Source of the DNA: Rhynchopus euleeides
Lineage: Eukaryota > Euglenozoa > Diplonemea > Diplonemida > Diplonemidae
Reading direction: 5' to 3'
DNA: 64,000 nt
Assembly: GCA_963210315.1 (NCBI GenBank)
Contig: OY723242.1
Location: 1,364,001-1,428,000, forward strand
Shown piece by piece: positions 22,225 to 34,810 of this stretch. The notes beneath the pieces were generated by a model that was given only the letters and a program-made list of their open reading frames with translations, did not search any database and was not told where the DNA came from. The translations under genes were made by a program, and so were the position numbers. The first letter of the stretch is position 1. Every line of letters starts with the position of its first letter.

Positions 22225-23395
22225 CGGGCAGTTGTTGCCCTCCCCACATCTGAGGCTGCTTCCCCTGCCCACGAGGACGCGGACTTTCCCCCCACCCCAG
22301 GCAGTCGCTGTCCTCCTCACAGCCGAGGTTTTTTCCCCAAGATCCCGAGCACGTAGCTTCACCTCCTCCACCCCGGGCAGTCGTTGTCCTCCTCACAGCT
22401 CAGGCTGTTCCCCCAAGACCACGAGAAAGTGGCACCCCCCTCCCGGGCAGTAGTTGCCTTTCTCTCACAGCTCAGGCTTCCTCCCCACGAGCTCGAGCAC
22501 ATGGCACACCCCCCTCCCCGGGCAGTCGTTGTCCTCCTCACAGCTGAGGCAGTTCCCCCAAGACAACCACGAAGTGGCTCCATACCCCCTTCCGGGCAGT
22601 CGTTGTCCCCTCGAGACCACGAGAAAGTGGCTGCACACCCCCCTCCCGGGCAGTAGTTGCCCTCCTCACAGCTGAGGTTTCCTCCCCAAGAACACAATCG
22701 CGTGGCTTCATACCCCCCCCCCCACCCCGTTGTCCTCCCTACAGCTGCGGTTCTACCTCCACGACCACGAGGATGTGGCTCCACACCCCCCTCCCGGGCA
22801 GTCGTTGTCCCATCAAGACCACAAGGATGTGGCTTCACACCCCCCTCCCGGGCAGTAGTTGCCCTCCTCACAGCCGAGGCTGCTTCCCCCAAGACCACCA
22901 CGAAGTGGCTCCATACCCCCTTCTGGGCAGTCGTTGTCCCCTCAAGACCACGAAGAAGTGGCATCATATCCCCCTCCCGGGCAGTAGTTGCCCTCCTCAC
23001 AGCTGAGGTTTCCTCCCCAAGAACACAATCGCGTGGCTTCATACCCCCCCCCCCCCCACCCCGTTGTCCTCCCTACAGCTGCGGTTCTACCTCCACGACC
23101 ACGAGGATGTGGCTCCACACCCCCCTCCCGGGCAGTCGTTGTCCCATCAAGACCACAAGGATGTGGCTTCACACCCCCCTCCCGGGCAGTAGTTGCCCTC
23201 CTCACAGCCGAGGCTGCTTCCCCCAAGACCACCACGAAGTGGCTCCATACCCCCTTCTGGGCAGTCGTTGTCCCCTCAAGACCACGAAGAAGTGGCATCA
23301 TATCCCCCTCCCGGGCAGTAGTTGCCCTCCTCACAGCTGAGGCTGCTTCCCCAAGATCACGAGGGAGTGGTTTTCTCACCCCCCTCCCGGGCAGT
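22225..23395. repeat. Minisatellite, second array instance
   Basis: This is the same alternating 76/52 bp unit structure and 333 bp higher-order duplication as at 12290-13460. It was carried along by the 9.6-9.9 kb array unit, with a few differences in C-run length. Confidence 0.8.
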
Positions 23396-26270
23396 CGATG
23401 TCCTGTCAACAGATGAGTCTGGTTTTCCCGGAGCCACGTGAAGTTGGTTTTTACCCTCTTTCCCGGGAAGAGTTGCAACTGGTGTCAGCGACATCTACCT
23501 GGAAGCGCCACGACACAGTCCAGTTCACCCAAGCATTACGTTGATTTCCACCAGGCACACCGTCACGTACCCCACCGCTTCCCGGTTCATGCCTTATGAC
23601 ACGTGCGACAGGCTCAGTCACACGGATGCACTTCTCAACGTCTTCTCGTCTGCGATGTACCACGCTGATATCTACAAGCCGCCTCTAACATCAAGCTCGT
23701 CAATGGGCCACTGCGGGCCGCAGTCTCCCAGATTTCTTCAAATTCTTCGAAAGAGGGGGAGTCGCGCTTCTTCAACTTTGTCGACCCCGAAGGGAGTGCC
23801 AAGACGGAGGGGCGTTTCGAGACTAAGCCCGGGCTGAGGCTGTTTCCCCAGGGCCAGAAAGCCGCTTCCCTGGGCCCTCAGCCCGGACAGCCGATGTCCT
23901 ACCTGGACCAAGGGGCCCTTCCCGACCTTGCAGGTTCCGCAGGTATTAACACACTCCTAAACCCTGTTATCAACACGAAGCAGGAACGGGTACCCCCTCC
24001 CCACACCCGCACAAGAACCCCGGGCAGCAGCTGTCCTTGACCCAGTCACTCACCCCCAGGACCACGAGGAAATGGTCTTTCCCCCCTCTATATAATCGGG
24101 TGGATCCCAGACCCCTTGCTCAACTACAGCCGCGTCTCGCGGAGGGGACGATTCCATTACCTTAAACCGGCAGCCGATGCCCAGCACAAGAACCCCGGGC
24201 CGGAAGAGCCCTCCCTTCCCCCCAGCACAGCCTCAGTCCCACCCACGCCGCCAGCACGGGGTCCCCCCAGCGGCTTAGCCTGCAAATTGAGGGTCACATC
24301 GATCGGTTTTTCCGCACCCCCGAAGCAGGTGGTGCCCCATCCCTCCCTTACAGCAGCCGAGGCCTTTTCCCGGGGTGCAAGAGCCTCCCCACCTCGGGCA
24401 GTTGCGGCTGCCTACAAGTGAGCACGATATCCCACGAGCACCAGGAAGAGGCGCACTCTTCTCCCCCGGCAGTCGCTGCCCACTCTACAGGCTGTCTCAC
24501 AAGGAACACCAGGGAGAGGCCCCCTTCCCCCCCTCTCCCCCGGGCAGTGGTCGGCCTCCCAGCAGTTGAAGCTGTACCCCCAAACCACGAAGGGGCGGTC
24601 CCCCCACACCAATCCGTCCACAGTTCCCCCCAATCCGCCCACACAGGCAACACCACAGCACCGGCCGAGCATAGCATTGGATCTCAGACACGACCTGCAT
24701 AACAGGTAAAAGGGGATCCTCCTGGTGATTCTGTCTGCTCCGATTTCAACGCCCCTCCTATCAGGCGGAACCGAGTCCCCCCACATGGCAGCTGCACTGG
24801 CTTCTCGTGGGTCGGTTTCATCACTTTTACCCCGGCAGCAGAGGCCTATCACAGAGATCTCGGGCCAGAAGAGCCCTCCCTCCCCTCCCGCACAGTCTCA
24901 GCCCCACGCAACACCACGGGACCCTCCCAGCAGCTGAGCCTGCAGATCGAGGATCGCACACACCCCCCCCCCCTCCCTTCCCGAGGCAGGTGGCGTATCT
25001 TCCCCTCATCTGAGGCTGTTTCACAGAGGAGCTCAGAGAAAACCAGTCCCTCCTCTCCGGCAGCCGATGCCATTGCCTCAGCCAGGAGGCCCCCCCCCGC
25101 CCGAGACCAGGATGATGAAACCCCCAGCTTCCCAGACTTCGCGAGTGATCCCATCACAGCTGAAGCCGTTTCCCCTAGAACTCTTCTTATCTCCCTCAAC
25201 CAGGCCACCCCCCTCCAGCAGTTCACCACAGGTTTGCAGGCTCGTCTGCTCAGTTCCCGCTGCACCTCCATCTACATCTCAGCCGCATCTGGGGCCCGAC
25301 ATTCTTCCCCACGCAGATCTTGGCACACCGGGGCCTGCCTCTTCCGGCTGAACCGCCACGAGTCTCAGGATGCCTGGCTGCCGTTGCTACGGAGGCCCAA
25401 GGCCTCGCCAAGGCAGTCCAGGAGCCCGTCGAGCTAGGTTCCTCACGCGGCTGAGGCACAAGGGCCGGTCCGGCCTGCCAACCCAGCGCCCTACAGCAGA
25501 TGACCTATACGCGCAAGGGTTCCAGGGATCCCGTCGCAGCACTGCACCCCGACGGGCCCAGCAGGACGATTTCACACGGCAGGACTGGGTCCGCTGCAGC
25601 GGATCTACAGCAGGGCTTCCGTCAGTGACGCCCTCGGAGCCGGCGAAGCCCCGACGCAGGTAGCGCTGTACCCGCAGTCCGCCCTCGCCCTGAGGCACGT
25701 CGATCTGAAGCTGCTCCACACCTGAAGGATCTCCCTCCAGTTTTACTCCGGAGAGTCTCCTGGTAGACACGACACGCCGCCCTCAGGACGGCGACCCCCT
25801 TTCCAGCGGTGGTGCTGCTCGTATTCTCAAAAAGAAGAGGATTGCCGAGGGGGTAGGAGGGGTGGGGGGTGGGGGGGCTGGCCTCTCTTCGTTTTGTTTG
25901 TGCAGCCTGTCATATTACACTTTTGCCACTTGCCTTGTTGCTCTTTCCACAGGTCGGTCGCTTCTTTGATACCGCAAAGAAGCCCGTTGGTCACCCGAGC
26001 CCGACTGGCACCGCAGGGAGGGGGGTGTGGGGTGCATGGGGCGGGTGTGGGGCTTCGGTCCAAAGAGTGCAGATAATCACAACGACCCCCCCCCCCCCTC
26101 CCCCTCCCTCCCCCCCTCCTCACTTTCAAGAAACAAACAGATTGTCTTAACATCACCTCCCTCCTCACAAGGAGTCGGCACAGTGCCGTATGTTTTTGTT
26201 GTCCTGTCTGGCCTTTTGCCGATTGCCACCTCCACCCCGCCACAGGGCCCACGGCTGCTGGGCGACAGGG

Positions 26271-29249
26271 ATGCCGCCACAACCGTGGCCCCGCTGCATG
26301 CTGCTGGGCATCTGCATCGCGCTGCTTGTGCCCTGCGCGTCCCCCCAGCCCGAGGTGCGTGTGGGTGTGCTCTGGGATTCGCAAGACGCGAGTGAGGTGC
26401 AGGACGTGCATGTCGCCGTGCAGGTGGCCATCGATATCTTCACCCGCAGCAGCAACATGTCCTGGCAACCCGTCATGCTCCCCGTGGCTGTTGGGCAGGG
26501 GGGGTCGGAGGCGCTGGTTGACGGCGTCTGCGAGTTGGTGCGGCAGGGGGGCCTGGTGGGGGTGGTGGGGATGCAGACCAGCGACGGGGCGCTCCACGCC
26601 TCCTTCCAGGCAGGCCTGCACCACCTCCCTGTCATCTCCCCCAGCGCCACGGTGTCGCACCTCGACAAGGACGGGCTGTTCCTCCGCAGGACGGTGCCTG
26701 ACAACCGCGCTGCCGCACAGTCCATGCCGTCCTTCCTGAAGGAGATCCCAGCCCTCTCCAAGGCATCGCTTGGGATCGTCTTCTCCAAGGATTACTACGG
26801 CACAGACATGGCGTATGAGCTGCGCAACGCGATGAACGAGGCGGGGCGCACCGTCGCGACAGTTTTCGAAATACCTTCCCCAGCAAACTACACCGAGGTG
26901 TTTGCCCACCTCCGCTCGAAGTACGTCGAGGTGGTGATCCTCGCCACCTCGCACAGCGTGGGAATGGACCTCCTCCAGGCAGCTGTCAAGGGCACTCCCT
27001 CAGCCTTCACCGGAGGGTACGCATGGATCATGATGGACGCAATGTCCTTCGACGACATCGCCGATAATGACCTGAGGAAGCAGCTCGTCGGGCTTCTGGG
27101 AGTGCGGCCTCTCCTCGAGACGAGCCAGAGGTACTTCGAGCTGGGTGCGGCACGGGGTGGCCACCCTTCCGACTTGATGCGACTCACCTTCGACGCAACG
27201 TGGGCTCTCCTGCTTGCCGCAGAGCGGTCGCAGGTGTGGCAAAACCCACTGGGTCCCAAACAGTGCGAAGAGATCTCCGCAGGCGCCGAGTGGCCGGATG
27301 GGCAGAAGATGCTGGATGCTCTCGACGGCATCGACGAGGCTGGGGGTGCTGCTGGCACCGTGCAGGTCAAACCCTCAACCCAGAGCGAGAAGTTTGAGCT
27401 GGTGAACTACCAGGTGACGCTCGGAGGTGCCACGCGTTGGGCGAGTGCCGGGGTCTTCTCACCGCCAGCCACTGCGGTCGTTGCACCGGAGGATACCATC
27501 TCCTGGCCTGGGCACAGGGCGCCTTCTTCCGAGCAGCTCCTGCTAGGGCGGCACCTGCGTATTCTGTTCATCATCTTCCCCCCGTTTGTGCAGGCGAGGG
27601 ACCCTGCTGAGGTGCAGGCGGGTGAGCTTGCTGTGGAGGGCCTTGTCGTGGATATCATACAGGATCTTTCGGCAAAGCTTGACTTCACCTTTGAGGCGGT
27701 GTCGATGAAGGGGAATTGGGCTGGGGGGCTGAAGAGGGTCGCTGCAGGGGAGTTCGACATGCAGGCGGCAGACACGGGGATCACGGAGGAGCGTGAGAAG
27801 TTCGTCGACTTCACCCAACCCTATATGGAGACGACAAGCATCCTCGTCGTCTCCAGCGCTGTGTATGAGAGCAACATGTTCCGATTCGCCTCGCCCTTCA
27901 CCATCGAGCTGTGGATAGTCCTGTTCGGGATTGTCCTCGCCACCTCTGTCGCACTCTACCTCCTGGAGGACCGCACCACCATCAAACCAGTCGAGGATCG
28001 GGGCGGGATGTCGCCCTACGTCGCCCCCTCTGGGAAGTACTCCTACGAGAACTCCCTGTGGTTTGCCTGCACCGCCTTCCTCAACGTGCAGACCGGGGAG
28101 GCGCTGACCCGCACGGGGCGTCTCTTCTCCCTCGGGTTCTTCTGGCTGTCCGTTGTCACCATCGCGACGTACACAGCAGAGCTTGCTGCCTTTCTCGCGA
28201 GGCGCACCCCCGCTTATAAGGTGAACTCCATCGATGAGTTCACATCGGGTTCGTTCGGCGCGTCCCAGCTGGGTGTCACACCGGATACTGTCAACGAGAA
28301 GTGGCTGAAGGCGCAGACAGGACTCCAAGGAGATTACTACACAAGCAATAGTGAGTTTGACCAGACGGAGAAGACAAAGAGCGGGCAACTCACTGCGTCC
28401 ATCCAGGACAGCACCTGGGCGGAGTGGTACGTCGGGCGTGCCGACAGCAGCGGCGTGTGCCCCTTCGAGGTGCGGGGGGCCGGGTGGAACCCGCGCGGCG
28501 TGGGGCTGGCCCTCCAGAAGAACTCCCCCTACACCTCGGTGCTCAGCGAGCAGCTGCTGTCCCTCAGGGAGTCGGGGCGCCTCGACGCCCTGAAGAGCAA
28601 GTGGTACGCACCCAACTGCACCGCCACCGAGGAGGCCGACCAGTCCCTCGTCATCGAAGACTTCGGAGGGGCCCTCCTGGTCTACGGGGGCATGGTGGTG
28701 GTCGCCGTAGCCGCACGCCTCATCCGCATCTGCAGGGCACGCCTGTGCCCCCCGCGCCGCCCCCATGCCACCACCGACACATCCTACGCGCCCCTCGGCT
28801 CCGACGGTGCCGCCCCTCCTTTTGCCCCTCCTGCCGCTGCCTCACCCGGCCCCGCCAGCAACCCTTACGATGCATACCCCGCTGGGAAGGGCAGCACCGC
28901 TCCTGAGGTGCTCTCCAGTTTGCCGGTCGTCGGGGTGGCACAGCGGCATGGGAGGGTCCAGCAGCAGCAGCAGGCGCCCTGGCAGTCATCTCCCGATGCA
29001 CGGAAGGGCGGCGAGGTGCAGGCAAGCGCCCGGTTGGTGAACGGGGCGGGCGGGGGTGTGGGGGCAGCGCTCCGGAAGGAACGGCCCCTCCCAGACACGG
29101 TTGCCTCCCCGCTCCGCCCGCCAGCCGCAGCGGCGGGCGGCGGCGGCGGCGGCGGCGACAGGCAGCCGTACACCCCTGCGGGATCCGGGATTCACACACT
29201 CCCGGCGATGTCAGGGTATCGCGTGACGCAACCTGGGTACCCCGTGTGA
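26271..29249 (+). CDS. Ionotropic glutamate receptor-like channel, copy 4
   Basis: The 992-residue product appears identical to copies 2 and 3, with intact signal peptide, amino-terminal domain, bilobed ligand-binding domain, M1, pore loop, M3, M4 and the low-complexity tail ending QPGYPV. It is the last copy of the array. Its 3' flank follows the flanks of copies 2 and 3 to about 35880 apart from a 5 kb insertion, then diverges. The start was chosen by the acceptor at 26244-26245; an in-frame ATG at 26190 lies upstream of it. Nothing in the reading frame suggests decay. Confidence 0.92.
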   Translation: MPPQPWPRCMLLGICIALLVPCASPQPEVRVGVLWDSQDASEVQDVHVAVQVAIDIFTRSSNMSWQPVMLPVAVGQGGSEALVDGVCELVRQGGLVGVVGMQTSDGALHASFQAGLHHLPVISPSATVSHLDKDGLFLRRTVPDNRAAAQSMPSFLKEIPALSKASLGIVFSKDYYGTDMAYELRNAMNEAGRTVATVFEIPSPANYTEVFAHLRSKYVEVVILATSHSVGMDLLQAAVKGTPSAFTGGYAWIMMDAMSFDDIADNDLRKQLVGLLGVRPLLETSQRYFELGAARGGHPSDLMRLTFDATWALLLAAERSQVWQNPLGPKQCEEISAGAEWPDGQKMLDALDGIDEAGGAAGTVQVKPSTQSEKFELVNYQVTLGGATRWASAGVFSPPATAVVAPEDTISWPGHRAPSSEQLLLGRHLRILFIIFPPFVQARDPAEVQAGELAVEGLVVDIIQDLSAKLDFTFEAVSMKGNWAGGLKRVAAGEFDMQAADTGITEEREKFVDFTQPYMETTSILVVSSAVYESNMFRFASPFTIELWIVLFGIVLATSVALYLLEDRTTIKPVEDRGGMSPYVAPSGKYSYENSLWFACTAFLNVQTGEALTRTGRLFSLGFFWLSVVTIATYTAELAAFLARRTPAYKVNSIDEFTSGSFGASQLGVTPDTVNEKWLKAQTGLQGDYYTSNSEFDQTEKTKSGQLTASIQDSTWAEWYVGRADSSGVCPFEVRGAGWNPRGVGLALQKNSPYTSVLSEQLLSLRESGRLDALKSKWYAPNCTATEEADQSLVIEDFGGALLVYGGMVVVAVAARLIRICRARLCPPRRPHATTDTSYAPLGSDGAAPPFAPPAAASPGPASNPYDAYPAGKGSTAPEVLSSLPVVGVAQRHGRVQQQQQAPWQSSPDARKGGEVQASARLVNGAGGGVGAALRKERPLPDTVASPLRPPAAAAGGGGGGGDRQPYTPAGSGIHTLPAMSGYRVTQPGYPV

Positions 29250-30168
29250 TCGACGGGGCGTGGGGTGTATGGGGTGCTGTATCGACGGGGCTGCGCAGCG
29301 GCGTCGGGGGGGGGGAGAGGGGTGCGGGGGGGTGGTGGGGTGGGGGGGGGGTGGCACAGCGATTCTTGGGCATTAGTTTCCCGCCCCGGCTTTGTTGCGT
29401 AAAAACCCCCTCTCTGTGTTGCATGTGGGTGTATCGAAGCCGGGAGTGGAGCGGGGAGGGGGGGGGGGGGGGGTGTAGGGGCGGTGTGGGGTTCGTCCCC
29501 GTGGGGGGTGGGTGCCATTCGTCCTCTTTTTGTGTCAAAAGCCTTGTCAAAACTGTGTCAGCTCTGTCTGTCTCCTCCTGTTGAGGCGGCTCACCTCACC
29601 GCATTGCTGTGCCTCTGACTTCTACTTCCTACCCGCCAAACCCAGCCTCGCCGCACGCTTGCATAGCTTTTCTTTGGGAGTGCAGAGCAACATGTGGGTC
29701 TTCGTGAATGAAAACAGTGCGTTTTGAATGTACTTCATCCTCGTTGTCGGAGAAAGAGAATTACCGGGTGTCCTGTGTTTTGTCCGTGCAAACCTTCTCG
29801 TCGCCTGCGCGTTGGTGGGTGTGGGAGTGGAGGGCGATACAATACTAACTCCCTACTGGGGGCCTTCGCTACCAGGTGTGACTGAGTGAGAACAAGTGAG
29901 CCACGGCCCACTTCCTCTCACCAACTGATAGCGAGGTCCCCCGACTGGCAGATTATATATTTGATCTGAACAATTTCCTGTGAGCATGCGGCGCATTTAT
30001 CCCAAATGCCGAGCCTTGCAGGGAAAATGCCGAGAGGGCGACTATCTCCCCATATTGCACAGTGTTTGACACACATACCGAATGCGCCCCGCTAGATGAA
30101 ACCCTTTCATATTTGATTTGCCTTGCTGATTGATTGCGGTCAGTTCCTTCTTTTCTGCAGTATTTCTT
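29250..30168. other. 3' flank of receptor copy 4
   Basis: No gene is seen. It matches 9753-10671 and 19315-20233 apart from G-run lengths, and ends at the junction with the 5 kb insertion after GCAGTATTTCTTT. Confidence 0.6.
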
Positions 30169-30424
30169 TGCACATCACACACCTGTGTGGTACGGGAAAT
30201 GCTACGAGGAACGCGATGGACTCGGGACTGCTGCTGGCCTCTCTTGCTATGGTTTACTTATGTTTCGTGCTCCACCTGCTCCACCTCATTCTGCACTTCA
30301 GATGATCCACTTCACGTGGGTTACGGGGTTTGGGACAACGATGATATGTTGTGTCCGACGACAAGGTAAGGTAAGCTCATCGAGGTACACCAAACCGGAG
30401 TTGTCAAATCAAAAAAGACACACC

Positions 30425-31240
30425 GCCCGAGAGGCAATTGGTGTGACACAACAGCGATGACACAACCACTCTGCCCGAGGGGGCGCGTTTTTAGCGACCG
30501 AGACCTCCTCTCCTGACTGAGGGACACACGATCTGACCGTCTGAGAGACGCAGCATTCTACCCTGCCCGAGGGGCACCCACTCTCCTGACCGAGAGACAC
30601 GCAGTCTTGCCCGAGGGGCACCTGGTTTCCTGACCGAGACAATATTCTGCCCGAGGGGCACTCACTCTCCCGACCGAGAGACACGCAGTTTTGCCCGAGG
30701 GGCACCTGTTCTCCTGACCGAGACAATATTCTGCCCGAGGGGCACCCACTCTCCCGACCGAGAGACGCAGCATCTCGCCCGAGGGGCACCTGTTCTCCTG
30801 ACCGAGACAAAAATTTTGCCCGAGGGGCACCCACTCTCCCGACCGAGAGACACGCAGTCTTGCCCGAGGGGCACCTGTTCTCCTGACCGAGACAATATTC
30901 TGCCCGAGGGGCATCCACTCTCCCGACCGAGAGACGCAGCATCTAGCCCGAGGGGCACCTGTTCTCCTGACCGAGACAATATTCTGCCCGAGGGGCACTC
31001 ACTCTCCCGACCGAGAGACACGCAGTTTTGCCCGAGGGGCACCCGTTATCCTGACCGAGACAAAACTATGCCCGAGGGGCACCCACTCTCCCGACCGAGA
31101 GACGCAGCATCTCGCCCGAGGGGCACCTGTTCTCCTGACCGAGACAAAAATTTTGCCCGAGGGGCACCCGCTCTCCCGACCGAGAGATACACAATCTTGC
31201 CCGAGGGGCACCAAATCCCGACCGAGAAGACGACCCTCAC
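30425..31240. repeat. Minisatellite with TGCCCGAGGGGCAC units
   Basis: Alternating units of about 40 and 44 bp share TGCCCGAGGGGCACC and a CCGAGACA or CCGAGAGAC block. The core TGCCC-GAG-GGGCA is a small perfect stem-loop repeated about twenty times. Long open frames on both strands follow from the repeat and are not genes. Confidence 0.85.
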
Positions 31241-31689
31241 ACCATGCTCGTGTCAGGTCTCAAGAGGGCTGAAGCCGCGGTTGAGGACAACAACACCCCC
31301 ACGCACTGGTTCTAATAAATGACGGCGAGGTGCACGGGGGGATCAGCACGAAGGAGGGGCGCAAAAAGATGGGGATGATGACGCCGTGGTGTTCAAGGTG
31401 GTCCTCCGCCGCTTATGAACGTGACAGCGGGACAGCGCTGCGCCCGTGGCCGCAGCGGATTGAGGACATTCCCATCAGCCATCGAGACTATCACCGCGCC
31501 TCGCCGAAAACCTGCTTCACGCTTGATCGCGCTCAAGGTTTCCAAACGCATACTTCAGCTGGAGGTTCCGTCACAGAGGCGCTGACAAAGGCGGGACCAA
31601 GAGCAACAGTCGGGTGCTGATAAATGGGTCGATACTGATGCAGCAAAGTGACGTCAGTGATATCCAACTCCTACTTTCCTGACCGAGAC

Positions 31690-32760
31690 ACGATCTTGCC
31701 GAGGAGCATCGGACCGAGACACCCACTTCTGCCTGAGAGGCACCTAGCCGAGACGCATTTTTCCTGCCCGAGGGGCATCTCGCCGAGACATTACCTGCCT
31801 GAGGGGCACCTGGCCACGACATACCTACAGCTTACGCTTGCGGGGCACCCTGCCTGAGGAGCACCTGGCCAAGACATACATTTCCGCCTACGAGGCACCC
31901 TGCCCGAGGGGCACCTGGTCAAGACACACACTTCCGCCTACGGGGCACCCTGCCCGAGGGGCACCTGGCCAAGACAGACACCTCTGCCTACGAGGCACCC
32001 TGCCCGAGGGGCACCTGGCCAAGACAGACACTTCCGCCTACGAGGCACCCTGCCCGAGGGGCACCTGGCCAAGACAGACACTTCCGCCTACGAGGCACCC
32101 TGCCCGAGGGGCACCTGGCCAAGACAGACACTTCCGCCTACGAGGCACCCTGCCCGAGGGGCACCTGGTCAAGACACACACTTCCGCCTACGGGGCACCC
32201 TGCCCGAGGGGCACCTGGCCAAGACAGACACCTCTGCCTACGAGGCACCCTGCCCGAGGGGCACCTGGCCAAGACATACACTTCCGCCTACGAGGCACCC
32301 TGCCCGAGGGGCACCTGGCCAAGACAGACACCTCTGCCTACGAGGCACCCTGCCCGAGGGGCACCTGGCCAAGACAGACACTTCCGCCTACGAGGCACCC
32401 TGCCCGAGGGGCACCTGGCCAAGACATACACTTCCGCCTACGAGGCACCCTGCCCGAGGGGCACCTGGTCAAGACATACATTTCCGCCTACGGGGCACCC
32501 TGCCTGAGGGGCATCTGGCCGCGACATACACTTCCGCCTACGGGGCACCCTGCCTGAAGGGCACCTGGCCAAGACGCACATTCATGCCCGAGGGACACCG
32601 GGCCGAGACATTACATTCCCTGCCTGAGGGACACCTGGCCGAGACACATTCCTGCCGAGGGGCACTCACTCCCGACCGCGAGACGCAGGATTTTGCCTGA
32701 GGGGCACCTCCTCTCCTGACCGAGACACAACCCCGCCCAGCACAGTGCCGAGGGGCATTT
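31690..32760. repeat. Minisatellite with 50 bp units of the same family
   Basis: A core of about 14 units, each 50 bp, lies at 31850-32570. It is built of CGAGGCACCCTGCCCGAGGG, GCACCTGGCCAAGACA and CTTCCGCCTA blocks, with degenerate units on either side. It shares TGCCCGAGGGGCACCT with the 30.4-31.2 kb array. As 50 is not a multiple of three, the 239-residue frame at 31838-32557 simply cycles every three units. Confidence 0.85.
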
Positions 32761-34810
32761 ACGCTTTCGACTGGAATACCGAGCCTGACCCGGGGAGACA
32801 CAATCGTGCCACAATCGTGAGGGGCATACTCTCTTGATTGAGAAATACACCTTTTTTGCCCGAGCGACGGCACCTGAAGGCGGAAGGGTGGCCTGTCACA
32901 CACAGCCTGCCAGATCCAGCTCGAGCGCGGTGACGCGACGTGAGCTTTCCGAGGGCGACAGTTTTCGTGTACCAATGCAACGCCCCCGGACACGCCCCCG
33001 AGAAGCCGGCACGTCTGTCGTGCCCAGCTTATCTGCGCGAATGCCGACTACGCGCACCCCGGCGTCAAGCGGATGCCCGCACACGCCCCAAGCGGGGCAT
33101 ACTCCGTCGAAGCATAGTCTTCCTGCCGGGGGACACACGTTCAAGCCTGCATTATTCACAGGGGTCAGGGGGAGTTCCGGGCGTCTGGGGCCCGGTGTTG
33201 AGACGTACGACCTCACAGTTCCATGCAGGGAAGGGGAGCTGCTGACTGGACACCTGCGAGGTGCCGTGGGACATACACAGAGATCAGGTATCCAACACAG
33301 CCGAGACGCTCTCCCAAGCTGCACTGCTCGGGGAGCAAAAGAAGCAGCGACTGAGAGACGCGTCCGCATCGCCTGTGTCAGCGGTGCCGCCGCTGAGGGG
33401 GTCCACCGAAACCGCAGCCATGGCAGCGGGCCGAGATCATTCCACAAGGTTGGGGGGCAGTCAGCCAGTCTTCCCGAGTACCCAGCAGCCTACTCGACAA
33501 GCCCGAACAGCGACTGCAGCGTGCGACAAGCTCCGGTCCGCGGGGACTCACCTCTCTCATTAAGAAGGCGACTCCGAGAATCCTTCTGGCATGCCCACAC
33601 CTCCAGGGCCTCGAATTTCCTCACGCACCGGGAAATACGCCCTCCACACTGAGTCCGGGCGTTACCACTGAATCGACGCCACGTGGGGCCACAGGGCCTC
33701 CGTTTGATGCGCTGTCTACGAGGCGGGCGATGGGGCAGGTACAGTGGGGATCAGCCCAGTGGGAAGGGGGCCGCAGGAACGTGTTGTCCACCGCTCGAGC
33801 GGAGTTCAGGAGACGACAGTGCGCGCGATCGCCCTCGTTCATCCAGAAGGGCCGGCACCTCTCACACCTACCCCTGGGCACTCCATGCAGCGTCTCCAGT
33901 GCGCCATGAAGAGGCGCGTTGGGCTTCACCCCGCAACTCGCTCGCAGCCAGCGAAGACCGGAGAGGACACAGAGAGCCACAGAGCGATCGAGATCACGCC
34001 GGAAAGCACCGGGTGTTGGCCGGGCTCCCGAAGGGCGAGAGTTTAAGACGGCCGGACAGTAGACTGCTGCGGAGGAGCTGGGAGGCGAGTTTCAGACTGT
34101 GATTTCTCGATCCGCCGAGCCCTGTCCCCAGGCGAGAGCTGCCGGGTCATGGTGGCTGAATATGCACGAGCGTCGCGGTGGTGGTGCTGGGAGCGCACCA
34201 GAGGACTGTCACGCTGAGGGGCTGGGCATGGCCACTGACTACCTGGATACGGCCGTCTCAGTGCATCGCCCGGGGTGCAAAACGACATCGAGGATGTCAG
34301 GAAGAAGGGTCATGTGGGCACACACCAATATGTCGGAGACGTGAAGAAGCCTCGAGGGGAAGGGTTCCCCAGGGGATGGAGGATCCCGAAGAGGTACAGG
34401 GTGAGGATTCAAATACCCGGAGTGGGAAACGCACCAGACGTCGGGGGTCAGCCAAGAGCGGGTGGTTGCAGCACAGGCGGGGCTGTGTGCAACCTTTGCC
34501 CCCTTAGTTTCGCCGGGTTGAGACGCATCAACTCTCTCGCCGGGTGCGGCAACTGGAGAGACAGGCATGTTGTCGATAGGGCACACCAAGAATCACGAGG
34601 CTGACCACACGACGGCGGCACACGGCCGAGGCAGGCGGATCCCCTCAGCGAGTGAGGTTCGATCGTTTTCCGTACAAGGTGCTCGTGACAACGTAGAAAG
34701 CGGTACATTACCATCGGAGGGATGCATACGATGGGCGACGGAGCCTGATCACTTCAATAGTAGACCGTTCGCGCGGCGTCCCTAAGTCCTTGGGTCCTAA
34801 GGGTCCTGGG
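32761..34810. other. Unrecognised DNA inside the expanded element
   Basis: About 2 kb without a gene I can name. A 272-residue + frame at 32834-33652 and shorter ones have no recognisable motif or acceptor-ATG arrangement. The first part still shows faint GAGGGGCAT pieces, so some of it is probably decayed minisatellite. Confidence 0.4.

Larger units (their letters stand above)
19315..26270. other. Long spacer between receptor copies 3 and 4
   Basis: This repeats the 9753-16335 spacer almost base for base. Differences I noticed are homopolymer lengths, isolated substitutions (for example near 20664 and 24962) and one 373 bp net insertion, the element at 20882-21256. No gene is seen. The acceptor for copy 4 is at 26244-26245. 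Confidence 0.65.

Noticed and set aside
31838..32557. 239-residue frame rich in RGTLPEGHLAKT
   Set aside because: It arises from a 50 bp tandem repeat read in rotating frames; periodicity is that of the DNA, not of a protein family.
30425..32760. Regularly spaced short palindromic repeats that look CRISPR-like
   Set aside because: Units between the TGCCCGAGGGGCA cores repeat as well, so there are no unique spacers; there are no cas genes and the genome is eukaryotic. It is a minisatellite.
32834..33652. 272-residue plus-strand frame in the 30-35 kb block
   Set aside because: Arg/Ser/Pro-rich, no recognised motif, no acceptor before its start, and flanked by decayed repeats.
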